This document shows positions 25,894 to 35,161 of a stretch of 64,000 nucleotides of DNA, piece after piece. The DNA comes from Comamonas testosteroni (GTDB lineage: Bacteria > Pseudomonadota > Gammaproteobacteria > Burkholderiales > Burkholderiaceae_C). A program made the position numbers and the translations under genes. Position 1 is the stretch's first letter. Each line of letters opens with the position of its first letter. The notes beneath the pieces were generated by a model. That model was not told the origin of the DNA. It did not search any database and worked only from the letters and a program-made list of their open reading frames with translations. The stretch lies in the NCBI RefSeq assembly GCF_014076415.1, contig NZ_CP043568.1, positions 2,294,001 to 2,358,000 of the forward strand, in the 5' to 3' direction.

Positions 25894-27840
25894 ATGAAGA
25901 GATATACCTCATGCGCATATTTGGGCGCGCTGAACCTTGCCATCGCTGGTGTATTGCCTGTGACTGCTCAGGCTCAGGAAACCGGTGTCAGCGCACTGCC
26001 CGAAACCATAGTCACTGCCACGCGCTTTTTGGAACCGGCTGCCAGCCTGCCTCTGGGTGTGAGTGTGATTACGGCGCGGGACATCCAGGCCGCAGGCGTG
26101 AGTACTGTCAATGAGGCGCTGATGCGCCTGCTCGGCGTGGTCGGGCGACAAGATATGTATGGGGGCGGCGACTATGCCTTGGATTTGCGCGGCTTTGGGA
26201 CTACGGCCGATAGTAACCAGGCGGTGATTGTTGACGGCATCAAAGTCAGCGAGGCCGACCTGGGCGGCACACGCTTGGCTGGGATTCCAATCGAGAGTGT
26301 GGAGCGCATAGAAGTGCTGCGCGGCAGCGGTGCGGTGCTCTATGGCGAAGGCGCTACGGGGGGCGCGATAGTCATTACGACCAAGGCCGGTGCGGGCAAG
26401 GGTCGTCGCAACACAGCCATGGTGCAGGCGGGCGTCGGCAACTATGGCTTGCGAGAGGCGCGCGCCAGCGCAACGCTGGTGGGCGGAGGCTTTTCGATGG
26501 ATGTGTCCGGCACCAAGCGCAAGGCCGACAACCATCGCGACAATTTCAAGTCTGACTTCGACGGCATATCGACTACGGGGCAATGGGCCAACGACTGGCT
26601 GCGTGCAGGCGTGCGCTATGCCGAGGATTCGATGGACACCGGCTTGCCGGGCTCGCTGACTGCGGCCCAGTATGCGGCCAATCCGCGACAGACCAGCACT
26701 CCTTCGGACCATGGCCGCATCGACAACCAACGTACCACGGTGTTTGCCAGTGCCACGCTGGGCGAGTGGGAGTTGGCGGCCGATATGGGCCACCGCGAAA
26801 AGCAACTGCGCTATGTCGCGTCCTGGGGGGGCTATGCCTATGACATAGAGGCTGATAGCTATGCGCTGCGCGCCCGCCACTCCGCGCGTTTGGCGAGTAT
26901 GGACAATGTGTTTGTCGTTGGCAGCGATTACAGCCGTTGGACGCGCGATGTGTTGGGAAACTCTGGATCGCGGTCAAAGGCTACTACGCATGCGTTCTAC
27001 CTGAAGGATGATCTGACGCTGTCGGGGAGCCGCACCCGCCTGAGTTTGGGTCTGCGCACCGAACGGATCGAAAAGCTTTCGTCGTCGAGTACAGATGGTT
27101 TGTCCGATCGCCAAAATGCTTGGGAGCTGGGCGTCAGCCAACCTCTGGGCATGGTCTGGACTGCCTATGCTCGCGTGGGTCGCAGCTTCCGTCTGGCCAA
27201 TGTAGACGAGTTCACTTTTACCAACCCCACGGTGGCTCTGCGTCCTCAAACTTCGCGCGATACCGAGTTGGGACTGCGCTGGGCGGGCGAGAGAACCAAG
27301 GCTGATGTCCGCTTGTATCGCAGCGTGCTGACGAATGAGATCGGTTATGACCCCAACGGAGTGGGACCTTTCGGTCCTGGCTCGAACATCAACTTCGATC
27401 CTACGCGCCGACAGGGGCTGGAGGCCAGTGCCAGCTATGCGGTGAGCGCAGCGCTTGACTTGAGCGCCAATATCGCACTGCGCCGCTCCACCTTCCGTGA
27501 AGGGCCTTATGCTGGTCACCAGGTCCCGCTGTCGCCAAACCGCACGATATCGCTGCGCGTAGGCTGGCAGATAGCATCCGCGCATCGTCTGAGTGGCGGG
27601 ATTCAGTGGGTCTCTTCGCAGCGGCCAGATTTTTCCAACCAATGCCGCATGCCCGGTTATATGAACGCAGACGTGCGCTACGCCTACCAGTGGAGGGACA
27701 CGGAATTTGCGTTGGCCGTGGGCAACCTGATGAACCGAAAGTTCTACACCCAGGCCTATGGCTGCGTGGGCGGTGTCACCACGTCTATCTATCCCGAGGC
27801 AGGCCGCACCGTCATGGCGACGCTGCGTCAGCATTTCTGA
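25894..27840 (+). CDS. btuB: TonB-dependent vitamin B12 receptor BtuB
   Basis: Outer-membrane receptor of 648 residues. A signal peptide ending VTAQAQ is followed by the TonB box ETIVTATR, a plug domain (SVERIEVLRGSGAVLYGEGATGG is typical, quoted in parts: VERIEVLRG, GAVLYGEGATGG) and a 22-strand barrel ending in Phe (LRQHF). The ATG at 25894 gives a normal signal peptide; the longer frame from 25801 begins inside the riboswitch leader. No Shine-Dalgarno is visible before it. The upstream cobalamin riboswitch and the downstream cob and btuFCD genes make corrinoid uptake the clear role. Confidence 0.93.
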   Translation: MKRYTSCAYLGALNLAIAGVLPVTAQAQETGVSALPETIVTATRFLEPAASLPLGVSVITARDIQAAGVSTVNEALMRLLGVVGRQDMYGGGDYALDLRGFGTTADSNQAVIVDGIKVSEADLGGTRLAGIPIESVERIEVLRGSGAVLYGEGATGGAIVITTKAGAGKGRRNTAMVQAGVGNYGLREARASATLVGGGFSMDVSGTKRKADNHRDNFKSDFDGISTTGQWANDWLRAGVRYAEDSMDTGLPGSLTAAQYAANPRQTSTPSDHGRIDNQRTTVFASATLGEWELAADMGHREKQLRYVASWGGYAYDIEADSYALRARHSARLASMDNVFVVGSDYSRWTRDVLGNSGSRSKATTHAFYLKDDLTLSGSRTRLSLGLRTERIEKLSSSSTDGLSDRQNAWELGVSQPLGMVWTAYARVGRSFRLANVDEFTFTNPTVALRPQTSRDTELGLRWAGERTKADVRLYRSVLTNEIGYDPNGVGPFGPGSNINFDPTRRQGLEASASYAVSAALDLSANIALRRSTFREGPYAGHQVPLSPNRTISLRVGWQIASAHRLSGGIQWVSSQRPDFSNQCRMPGYMNADVRYAYQWRDTEFALAVGNLMNRKFYTQAYGCVGGVTTSIYPEAGRTVMATLRQHF

Positions 27841-27861
27841 TCAGTGAGCAGAGGGAGTGAA

Positions 27862-29283
27862 ATGGAGGCTTTACTGACTTTGCAACCAGCCCAGGATGCA
27901 GTCCGCTGCCCCGCGCTGCTGATCAGTGCTCCCGCCTCCGGCCAGGGCAAGACCACCGTGACGGCTGCTCTGGCACGGCTGCATGCGCGCCAGGGACGCA
28001 AGGTGCGTGTATTCAAGTGCGGGCCGGATTTTCTGGACCCCTACTGGCATGAGCTGGCCAGTGGTTCGCCGGTGCATTCGGTGGATTTGTGGATGACGGG
28101 CGAGGCGGATGTGCGCCAGCGCCTGCATGAGGCGGCCCAGGAGGCCGATCTGATTCTTGTCGAAGGCGTGATGGGCCTGTTCGACGGCAACTTCAGCGCG
28201 GGCGATCTGGCGCAGTTGCTGGGTCTGCCCGTGCTGGCCGTGGTCGATGCCTCGGCCATGGCAGGCACTTTCGGGGCGCTGGCCTATGGCTTGCAGCATT
28301 ACCGTGATGGTATGCGCTGGGCCGGCATGCTGGCCAACCGCGTCGCCACGGCCCATCATGCCGATCTGCTCAGGCAAGGCCTGCGTGAGCCGTCGCTGTG
28401 GCAGGGGGCCATGCCGGGTGTGCAATTGGGCGATGCAGCAGTCAAGGCCAGGTCTGCGGCGCTGCTGCCCGAGCGCCACCTGGGCCTGATCGCAGCCCAC
28501 GAGCTCGGCGATGCCCTGCAGCGTCTGGATGCCGCAGCCGATGCCCTGGCCCATACGCCGCTGGGGCAAAGGGCCTGGGGTTCGGACGACGGCCAGCCCA
28601 GCTGGCAGGATTGGTGCGTGGACTTTGCCGCGACGGACATTCGTGCTGATCAGCCGCGCGTGGAGCCCTGGCTGAGCAGCCGTCGCATTGCCATTGCGCG
28701 CGATGCGGCGTTTTCGTTTATCTATCCCGCCAATCTGGACTGCCTGCGTGCCATGGGGGCCGAGCTGTGCTTTTTCTCGCCGCTGGCTGGCGATGCGCTG
28801 CCGCTCTGCGATGCGATCTGGCTGCCCGGCGGCTATCCGGAGCTACATGCCCGGGCCCTGTATGAGAACCGGCAGTTGCGCGACGGCATTGCCGAGCATA
28901 TGGCGCAGGGCAAGCCGGTCTGGGCAGAGTGCGGCGGCATGCTGGCCCTGTGTGACGGAGTGACTGCCCTGGACGGCAGCACCCAGCCCATGTGGGGGCT
29001 GCTGCCCGGTCAGGTCGTCATGCAGAGCCGGCTCGGCGGTCTGGGCATGCAGCAACTGGCACTCGATACGGGCTTGTTGCGCGGTCATACCTTTCACTAC
29101 ACAAGGCTGGAGACAGCCATGCCGGTGCTTGCACGCAGCAGTCGCCCCGGCGCGACCGTTCAGGCTGATCGTGGTGAGGCACTTTATCAGCATGGCAGTG
29201 TGCGAGCCAGTTACTTTCATGCCTGGTTTCCGTCCTGCCCGGCAGCGGTGGCGTCGCTTTTTGGCGCAACAATCGAAGACTGA
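27862..29283 (+). CDS. cobB: Cobyrinic acid a,c-diamide synthase
   Basis: Amidates the a and c side chains of (hydrogeno)byrinic acid using glutamine and ATP. The N-terminal ATPase domain starts with SAPASGQGKTT and contains KCGPDFLDP; the C-terminal amidotransferase has the Cys nucleophile in AECGGML. At 473 residues the length is normal. ATG 27862 is preferred because GAGGGAG lies just before it; the GTG at 27844 is the alternative. It is the first cob gene after btuB and probably shares its riboswitch-controlled transcript. Confidence 0.94.
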   Translation: MEALLTLQPAQDAVRCPALLISAPASGQGKTTVTAALARLHARQGRKVRVFKCGPDFLDPYWHELASGSPVHSVDLWMTGEADVRQRLHEAAQEADLILVEGVMGLFDGNFSAGDLAQLLGLPVLAVVDASAMAGTFGALAYGLQHYRDGMRWAGMLANRVATAHHADLLRQGLREPSLWQGAMPGVQLGDAAVKARSAALLPERHLGLIAAHELGDALQRLDAAADALAHTPLGQRAWGSDDGQPSWQDWCVDFAATDIRADQPRVEPWLSSRRIAIARDAAFSFIYPANLDCLRAMGAELCFFSPLAGDALPLCDAIWLPGGYPELHARALYENRQLRDGIAEHMAQGKPVWAECGGMLALCDGVTALDGSTQPMWGLLPGQVVMQSRLGGLGMQQLALDTGLLRGHTFHYTRLETAMPVLARSSRPGATVQADRGEALYQHGSVRASYFHAWFPSCPAAVASLFGATIED

Positions 29284-29303
29284 ATCTTTCGTCCATCACC
29301 ACC

Positions 29304-29915
29304 ATGAGCCCTGCAAGCACAGTCTCCTTCGTCATGCCGCGTACCCAGCTGATTCTGGGCGGGCAAAAAAGCGGCAAATCCCGTCGTGCGGAGCTGCTGG
29401 CGCGCCAGTGGCTGCAGGCGGATGCCGGGCATCAGGCAGCGCTGGTGGCAACCGGCCAGGCCTGGGATGCGGAGATGAGCGAGCGCATTGCGCGCCACCA
29501 GCGTGACCGCGCCGAGCGCGTGCCAGGCATGCTGACCATAGAGGAGCCGCGCGAGCTGGCCCAGGTGCTGGCGCAGCACAGCAGCCCGCAGCGGCTGCTG
29601 GTGATTGATTGCCTGACCTTGTGGCTGACGAACTGGCTGATGCCGGTGCAGGCCGAGGATTTGGAGAGAAATCAGTCTCAAACCCATGACTGGCAAGAGC
29701 AGATAGCTCTCTTTTTGAAAGCGATTGATGAAGCGGCAGGCCCTGTCATTCTGGTTGGCAACGAAATCGGTCTGGGCGTGATTCCCATGGGGCGCGAAGT
29801 GCGCGCCTTTGTCGATGCGCTGGGCTTGCTCAATCAGCAGGCGGCTGCGCATTGCGAAAGCGTCACGCTGATGTGCGCCGGCTTGCCGCTGGCGCTGAAA
29901 GGGCCGCAGGCATGA
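29304..29915 (+). CDS. cobP: Adenosylcobinamide kinase / adenosylcobinamide-phosphate guanylyltransferase
   Basis: Bifunctional nucleotide-loop assembly enzyme (CobU in enteric naming): it phosphorylates adenosylcobinamide and then adds GMP. The P-loop is GGQKSGKS near the N-terminus, with DCLTLWLTNW and VGNEIGLGVIP later, all signature CobU segments. The start could be 29304 or 29334, as neither has a good ribosome site. Its stop overlaps the next start as ATGA. A central stretch around 29665-29720 differs in character from the family and may be a small in-frame insertion. Confidence 0.92.
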   Translation: MSPASTVSFVMPRTQLILGGQKSGKSRRAELLARQWLQADAGHQAALVATGQAWDAEMSERIARHQRDRAERVPGMLTIEEPRELAQVLAQHSSPQRLLVIDCLTLWLTNWLMPVQAEDLERNQSQTHDWQEQIALFLKAIDEAAGPVILVGNEIGLGVIPMGREVRAFVDALGLLNQQAAAHCESVTLMCAGLPLALKGPQA

Positions 29916-30823
29916 GGGCCGCCGTAAAATATTTTGCCGCTGCTGCGCTGCTTGTTTGTGGCCTGGCTGGTGCGTTGTCGGTGGCCGCGCAGTCCGTGCA
30001 GATCACCGATGGACGTGGCGCACAGGTGCAATTGGCAAAGCCGCCGCAGCGCATCGTCAGCCTGCTGCCTTCGCTGACCGAGAGCCTGTGTGCGCTGGGC
30101 GGCTGCGAGCGTCTGGTGGGGGTGGATCGCTATTCCAACTGGCCAGCCCATGTGAAGACCTTGCCCGTGGTGGGCGGCGGGCTGGATCCGAATATCGAGA
30201 GCATTGTGGCGCTCAAGCCCGATCTGGTGCTGGTTTCCATGGCGTCACGGGCCATTGCGCGAATGGAGGCGCTGGGCCTCAAGGTCGTAGCGCTGGAGCC
30301 GCGCACCCACGAGGAAGCACGCACTGTGCTGCAAAAGCTGGGCGTGTTGCTGGCCTTGCCGCCGGCGCAGGGTGCAGACCGTGTCTGGGCCGGGATAGAG
30401 GCCGATATGAGCAAGGCCGCCGCCAGCGTGCCTCTGTCCATGCGTGGCCAGCGTGTGTACTTTGAGGCCAGCCGCGGCCCTTATGCCGCAGGCGAAAGAT
30501 CCTTTATCGGCCAGACGCTGACGCGGCTGCATCTGCGCAACGTGGTCGACGCCAGGCAAGGGCCGTTTCCGCGCCTGAATCCCGAATATGTAGTCAAGCA
30601 GGACCCAGACCTGTTGATGGCCGGTGAGCGCTCCTGGAAAAATGGCATGCCAGAGTATCCGGGCTGGGCGCAAATGCGAGCCGTGAAGCAAGGGGCCATT
30701 TGCTCCTTCACGCCCGAGGAATCCGACATTTTGGTGCGCCCAGGTCCCCGCATGGCCGAAGGCGCGCAGCTCATCGCCCGATGCCTGAATGGGTTGGCCG
30801 CCAAGCAGGGCAAGAGTCGATGA
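29912..30823 (+). CDS. btuF: Cobalamin ABC transporter periplasmic binding protein
   Basis: A 303-residue class III binding protein with a signal peptide (about 28 residues, ending VAAQ). Family segments include PPQRIVSLLPSLTESL and VGVDRYSNWPAHV, typical of BtuF-like proteins that deliver corrinoids to an inner-membrane importer. The ATG at 29912 overlaps the cobP stop and begins the signal peptide cleanly. It is followed directly by permease and ATPase genes with four-base overlaps. Confidence 0.88.
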   Translation: MRAAVKYFAAAALLVCGLAGALSVAAQSVQITDGRGAQVQLAKPPQRIVSLLPSLTESLCALGGCERLVGVDRYSNWPAHVKTLPVVGGGLDPNIESIVALKPDLVLVSMASRAIARMEALGLKVVALEPRTHEEARTVLQKLGVLLALPPAQGADRVWAGIEADMSKAAASVPLSMRGQRVYFEASRGPYAAGERSFIGQTLTRLHLRNVVDARQGPFPRLNPEYVVKQDPDLLMAGERSWKNGMPEYPGWAQMRAVKQGAICSFTPEESDILVRPGPRMAEGAQLIARCLNGLAAKQGKSR

Positions 30824-31869
30824 GCGACAAGCCCTCTGGCAGCACTCATGCTCCCAATACTCAGGCAGGCATTGCTGCGCCCTGGCTGCTGATCTGGCTG
30901 GCGCTGGCTGCAACTGTGCTGGTCCTGCTGGGTGCGGGAGTTGGCAGCACGGGTTTTGAGAGCGTGCTCAATGCCCGCCAAGACCCGCTAGCCTGGCAGA
31001 TCGTGATGAATATTCGTCTGCCGCGCACGGTGGCGGCCCTCCTGGCCGGAGGCCTGCTGGGGCTGGCTGGGGCGGTGGCGCAGGGCGTGTTTCGCAACCC
31101 GCTGGCCGATCCTTATTTGCTGGGCAGTGCCTCGGGCGCATCGCTGGGCGTGGCGCTGGCCATGGGTGCCCTGGGTGTCTCGCCTTTCGCTCTGGCCGGC
31201 CTGGCCCGCTGGGGCGTGACGGGTGCCGCTTTTGCTGGTGCCGTGCTTGCCGTGGTGCTGACCCTGGTGCTGGCCAAGGGCGTGCAGAACACCATGCGAT
31301 TGCTGCTGGCCGGCGTGGTAGTGGGCGTGGTGCTGGGGGCCGTGGCGTCGCTGGTGGTGCTGATGAATCCCGATATTTTGCAGGCCATGCAGTCCTTCAT
31401 GCTGGGCAGCACGGCCTTTGCGGGCTGGCCTGCCTGCAGGCTGATGCTGTGGGTGCTGCTGCCCACGCTGGTGCTGTCATGGAGCCTGAGCCGGGTGCTC
31501 GACGGGCTGGCACTTGGCGAGGCTACGGCCCATAGTCTGGGCCTGCCGCTGGCGCCGCTGCGCCTGCTGCTGATCGTGCTGCTGGCGCTGGCCACGGGTA
31601 CGGCCGTGGCGCAGACCGGCCTGATCGCTTTTGTAGGCCTGGCCGCGCCCCATCTGGTGCGTTCCGTGGTGCGCGCGCTGCACCGCTGGCTGCTGGTGCT
31701 GAGCAGTCTGACGGGGGCGGTGCTGCTGCTGGCCGCCGATCTGCTGGCGCGCTGGCTGATCGCACCGCAGGAGCTGCCCGTGGGGGTGCTCACCGCCGTG
31801 CTGGGAGGCAGCTATCTGCTCTGGCTGATGCACAAGCGTGGCGCCATGCCGTCTGGAGATGGCACATGA
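30820..31869 (+). CDS. btuC: Cobalamin ABC transporter permease (FecCD family)
   Basis: A 349-residue integral membrane protein with about nine to ten helices. Characteristic segments are RLPRTVAALLAGG, the QGVFRNPLADPYLLG loop of BtuC/FecCD permeases, and GLIAFVGLAAPHLVR near the C-terminus, the contact region for the ATPase. The ATG overlaps the btuF stop. Between btuF and btuD it is best read as the B12 importer channel; a siderophore role cannot be excluded by sequence alone. Confidence 0.9.
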   Translation: MSDKPSGSTHAPNTQAGIAAPWLLIWLALAATVLVLLGAGVGSTGFESVLNARQDPLAWQIVMNIRLPRTVAALLAGGLLGLAGAVAQGVFRNPLADPYLLGSASGASLGVALAMGALGVSPFALAGLARWGVTGAAFAGAVLAVVLTLVLAKGVQNTMRLLLAGVVVGVVLGAVASLVVLMNPDILQAMQSFMLGSTAFAGWPACRLMLWVLLPTLVLSWSLSRVLDGLALGEATAHSLGLPLAPLRLLLIVLLALATGTAVAQTGLIAFVGLAAPHLVRSVVRALHRWLLVLSSLTGAVLLLAADLLARWLIAPQELPVGVLTAVLGGSYLLWLMHKRGAMPSGDGT

Positions 31870-32663
31870 ATGGCGATATCGACACTGGTATCGCATTGGC
31901 GACCGATGCCCTGAGCGTGCAGCTGGGCGAGCGTGAGGTGCTGCGCCAGATCAGCCTGCGCATTTCCCAGGGCCGCTGGACGGCCATCGTCGGCCCCAAT
32001 GGCGCGGGCAAGTCCACGCTGCTGCGCGCCATGGCAGGCATGCGTGCCGCCAACCAGCGGCAAAGCGGTGCCGTGTTCCTGCAGGGCCGCAAGCTCGGCG
32101 ACTGGAATGGCCGCGAGCGTGCCAAGGCCCTGGCCTGGCTGGGCCAGAATCAGCCTGTTGCGGCCGATATGGCCGTGTATGACGTTGTCATGCTGGGGCG
32201 TTTGCCCCACCAGGGCTGGCTGGCACCGGCCTCGAACGCCGACCGGCAGGCCGTGGAGCAGGCGCTGCGCCAGACCCACGCCTGGGACTGGCGCCAGCGC
32301 AGCATAGGCCAGCTATCGGGCGGTGAACGCCAGCGCGTGCTGCTGGCACGGGCTCTGGCAGTGCAGGCCCGGACCCTGCTGATGGACGAGCCGCTGGCCA
32401 ATCTTGACCCGCCCCACCAGACCGACTGGATGCTGACGGCCCGCAGTCTGGTGCAGCAAGGCGTGACCCTGGTCAGCGTGCTGCACGAGCTGTCCTTTGC
32501 CCTGCTGGCCGATGAAATGGTCGTTATGCAGGCCGGCCGTATCACCCACCAGGGCGCGTGCGGCGATCCTGCCACCCATGCCGCGCTGGAGGCCGTGTTT
32601 GACCGGCGCATACAGGTGCGCGAACTCGACGGCCTATGGCTGGCCCTGCCGCGCCTGAGCTGA
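31866..32663 (+). CDS. btuD: Cobalamin ABC transporter ATPase
   Basis: A 265-residue ABC ATPase with Walker A GPNGAGKST, signature LSGGERQRV and Walker B LLMDEPLANLD. It energises the BtuC permease encoded just upstream, whose stop it overlaps by four bases. The length and the C-terminal segment (DRRIQVRELDG) fit the FepC/BtuD branch. Confidence 0.9.
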   Translation: MNGDIDTGIALATDALSVQLGEREVLRQISLRISQGRWTAIVGPNGAGKSTLLRAMAGMRAANQRQSGAVFLQGRKLGDWNGRERAKALAWLGQNQPVAADMAVYDVVMLGRLPHQGWLAPASNADRQAVEQALRQTHAWDWRQRSIGQLSGGERQRVLLARALAVQARTLLMDEPLANLDPPHQTDWMLTARSLVQQGVTLVSVLHELSFALLADEMVVMQAGRITHQGACGDPATHAALEAVFDRRIQVRELDGLWLALPRLS

Positions 32664-32723
32664 GCTCGGCCGTAATTCTTGAATTTTTGCCCTTAAGCCC
32701 TTGATAGACAAGCGAGAGTAGCT

Positions 32724-33293
32724 ATGAATATTGAAACGCCTCCCACCGAGAAGCCTTACGAAAAGCCCGAGGGCGAGCGCCGCGGCCTGATCATCGTCAA
32801 CACCGGCAATGGCAAGGGCAAGAGCACAGCCGCCTTTGGTCTGGCCTTTCGCGCCACGGGCCGGGGCAAGGCCGTCAAGGTCTATCAGTTCATGAAGGTG
32901 CCCACGGCCCGCTTTGGCGAGCATCGCCTGGCCGAGCAGGTCGGTCTGCCCATCGAAGGGCTGGGCGATGGCTTCAGCTGGAAGAGCAAGGACCTCGATC
33001 ACTCCGCCCAGCTGGCGCGTGACGGCTGGGAAAAGGCCAAGGCCGATATTCTTTCGGGCGAGCTGTTCCTGGTCGTGCTCGACGAGATCACCTATCCGCT
33101 GATCTATGGCTGGCTGCCGCTGCAGGAGGTGCTGGACACGCTCAAGGCGCGCCCCAAGGATGTGCATGTCTGCCTGACAGGTCGCCGCTGCCCGCAGGAA
33201 ATCATCGACATCGCCGACACCGTGACCGAGATGACGCTGATCAAACATGCCTTTCAGGCGGGTATTCCCGCTCAAAGAGGTATCGAAGACTGA
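32724..33293 (+). CDS. cobO: Cob(I)yrinic acid a,c-diamide adenosyltransferase
   Basis: CobA/BtuR/CobO-type corrinoid adenosyltransferase of 189 residues. The P-loop variant TGNGKGKSTAAFGLA near residue 27 is diagnostic, with VLDEITYPL in the middle and RRCPQEIIDIADTVTEM at the end. It attaches the 5'-deoxyadenosyl group of ATP to Co(I) corrinoid. A ribosome site (GAGAG) precedes the ATG. In the aerobic pathway it acts right after CobB and cobalt insertion. Confidence 0.95.
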   Translation: MNIETPPTEKPYEKPEGERRGLIIVNTGNGKGKSTAAFGLAFRATGRGKAVKVYQFMKVPTARFGEHRLAEQVGLPIEGLGDGFSWKSKDLDHSAQLARDGWEKAKADILSGELFLVVLDEITYPLIYGWLPLQEVLDTLKARPKDVHVCLTGRRCPQEIIDIADTVTEMTLIKHAFQAGIPAQRGIED

Positions 33294-33329
33294 TGGCTTT
33301 TGCCATGTCTGTGGCGCGACAATAGTTCC

Positions 33330-34082
33330 ATGACCGAATCCAAGACCAGCTCCTACGCGACGATTGCCGCAACGCCTTTCACCGAGGCCGAGCGTGCTGC
33401 CGTCTACCGCGCCATTTATGAGCGCCGCGACATGCGTCATTTTGCAGGAGGGAAGGTGGCAGACGAGGTCTTGCTGCGCCTGTTGCGCGCTGCGCACCAC
33501 GCGCCCAGCGTGGGGTTCATGCAGCCTTGGCGCTTTATTCGGGTCAGGAGTGCCGAATTGCGCCTGCAGATCCACGGTCTGATCGAGGAGGAGCGCGTGC
33601 GCACCGCCCATGCCCTGGGCGAACGTGAAGAAGACTTCATGAAGCTCAAGGTTCAGGGCGTGCTCGATGCGGCCGAGGTGCTGGTCGTGGCCATGCCGCC
33701 GGGACGCGAGGCGCATATCTTTGGCCGCCGCACCCTGCCCGAGATGGATATCGCCAGCAGTGCCTGTGCCATCCAGAACCTCTGGCTGGCCGCGCGTGCC
33801 GAAGGTCTGGGCATGGGCTGGGTCTCGATTTTCGATCCGCTGGCGCTGGCCAGATTGCTGCAGATGCCTGAGGGTGCCCACCCGCTGGGAGTGCTCTGCC
33901 TGGGCCCAGTCGACGCCTACTATGCCGAGCCCATGCTGCAGCAGGAAAAATGGGCCTGCCGGGCGCCTCTGGAAGACATGCTGATGGACGATGTCTGGGA
34001 TGATTCGCGCGTGGTGGCTGCGGCGACCAAGGGCAAGCAGGGCAGTGGGCCATGCGCCGGCAAGGGCAAGCCAGACGCATGA
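33330..34082 (+). CDS. bluB: 5,6-dimethylbenzimidazole synthase BluB
   Basis: Flavin destructase of the nitroreductase fold that uses oxygen to turn reduced FMN into DMB, the lower ligand of cobalamin. The N-terminal YERRDMRHF, then HHAPSVGFMQPWRF and the C-terminal WACRAPLEDM are BluB-specific. ATG 33330 is chosen because the upstream frame to 33300 lacks conservation. Its presence means the organism makes its own DMB aerobically, consistent with the aerobic corrin enzymes in the second cluster. The stop overlaps the next start. Confidence 0.94.
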   Translation: MTESKTSSYATIAATPFTEAERAAVYRAIYERRDMRHFAGGKVADEVLLRLLRAAHHAPSVGFMQPWRFIRVRSAELRLQIHGLIEEERVRTAHALGEREEDFMKLKVQGVLDAAEVLVVAMPPGREAHIFGRRTLPEMDIASSACAIQNLWLAARAEGLGMGWVSIFDPLALARLLQMPEGAHPLGVLCLGPVDAYYAEPMLQQEKWACRAPLEDMLMDDVWDDSRVVAAATKGKQGSGPCAGKGKPDA

Positions 34083-35161
34083 CGAGTTTTGGCTGGACTG
34101 AGCTGATCGGTCTTTCTCTCAGTCCGCTGGCATGGCCCTATCAGGCATTCACCGCCAGTGATCTGGCGGCGCTCAACTGGGCGGCCAATGTGCAGGCGGG
34201 CCTGCTGGCCGTGCTGGTGGCTCTGCTGCTGGATCGGCTTTGGGGCGAGCCGCCAGTGTGGCTGCACCCCGTGGTGCTGATGGGCAAATTGCTGGGCTCG
34301 TCGGGGCAAGCGCTTGCGCCGCGTGCCGAAGTACAGAGTGACTATCTGCGTTTCTGCTTGGCAGCGCTTGTCTGGTGTGCGCTGGCGGCTCTGTTTTTCA
34401 TCGTTTATGGCCTCGCCCAGTTCATGCTGGGTTTTGCCCCCTGGTGGCTCTGGGGACTGGTGATGGGGGTGTTGCTCAAGCCGCTACTGTCCTGGCGCAT
34501 GCTCAAGGATGAGGTGCTGGCCGTGGAGACCGCACTGCAGCAATCGCTGCCCGCAGGGCGGGAGCGCCTGAGCTGGCTGGTGAGCCGCGACACGACTCAG
34601 CTGGACGCGGCCACCGTGCGAGAAAGCGCCATCGAGACCCTGGCCGAGAACCTCAGCGACTCCGTGATTGCTCCGCTGTTCTGGTTTGCCGTGGCCGGCT
34701 TGCCCGGGGCGGCCGTCTATCGTCTTGCCAATACTGCCGACGCCATGTGGGGCTACCCTGGGTGGCGAGGCCAGGGCGACCGCCGCCGCCACTGGCAATG
34801 GGCAGGCAAATGGGCGGCCCGCGCCGACGATGTGCTGAACTGGATTCCGGCGCGCATCACCGCAATGTGGCTGGCGCTGCTGGCCGGCGGCCTGTCCTGG
34901 ACGGGTTTGAGGCGCGATGCAGCCGTGACGCCATCGCCCAATGGTGGCTGGCCCATGGGAGCCATGGCGCAGGCACTGGGGGTTCAGCTTTCCAAGCCCG
35001 GCGTCTATAGACTCAACCCGCAGGGGCGGGCACCGCAGGCGACTGATCTGGAGATGTCTGTAAGATTTGCATCAAAAGTGATCGCAGCGCATGTCCTGCT
35101 TGCGTTAGCAGCTATGATTTTGATTGTTCTGTGGAGAGGAAGGCTGCTTGCCAATGTTTGA
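34079..35161 (+). CDS. cobD: Adenosylcobinamide-phosphate synthase (CbiB type)
   Basis: Membrane enzyme joining aminopropanol (or its phosphate) to adenosylcobyric acid. Typical segments are LLLDRLWGEPPVWLHPVVLMG, here seen as DRLWGEPPVWLHP, then SRDTTQLD and ESLSDSVIAP-like NLSDSVIAPLFW, plus YRLANTADAMWGY. There are several transmembrane helices. The start overlaps the bluB stop. The last codons (about 35072-35123) coincide with an inverted repeat with TCAAAA/TTTTGA ends that looks like an inserted palindrome supplying a new C-terminal helix. Confidence 0.92.
   Translation: MTSFGWTELIGLSLSPLAWPYQAFTASDLAALNWAANVQAGLLAVLVALLLDRLWGEPPVWLHPVVLMGKLLGSSGQALAPRAEVQSDYLRFCLAALVWCALAALFFIVYGLAQFMLGFAPWWLWGLVMGVLLKPLLSWRMLKDEVLAVETALQQSLPAGRERLSWLVSRDTTQLDAATVRESAIETLAENLSDSVIAPLFWFAVAGLPGAAVYRLANTADAMWGYPGWRGQGDRRRHWQWAGKWAARADDVLNWIPARITAMWLALLAGGLSWTGLRRDAAVTPSPNGGWPMGAMAQALGVQLSKPGVYRLNPQGRAPQATDLEMSVRFASKVIAAHVLLALAAMILIVLWRGRLLANV
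35072..35123. repeat. Palindrome inside the 3' end of cobD
   Basis: Ends TCAAAA and TTTTGA with inner AGCGCA/TGCGTT arms. On the reverse strand it contains ATAGCTGC, a word also present in the palindrome at 40717. It encodes the last hydrophobic segment of CobD, so the sequence is translated. Confidence 0.4.
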
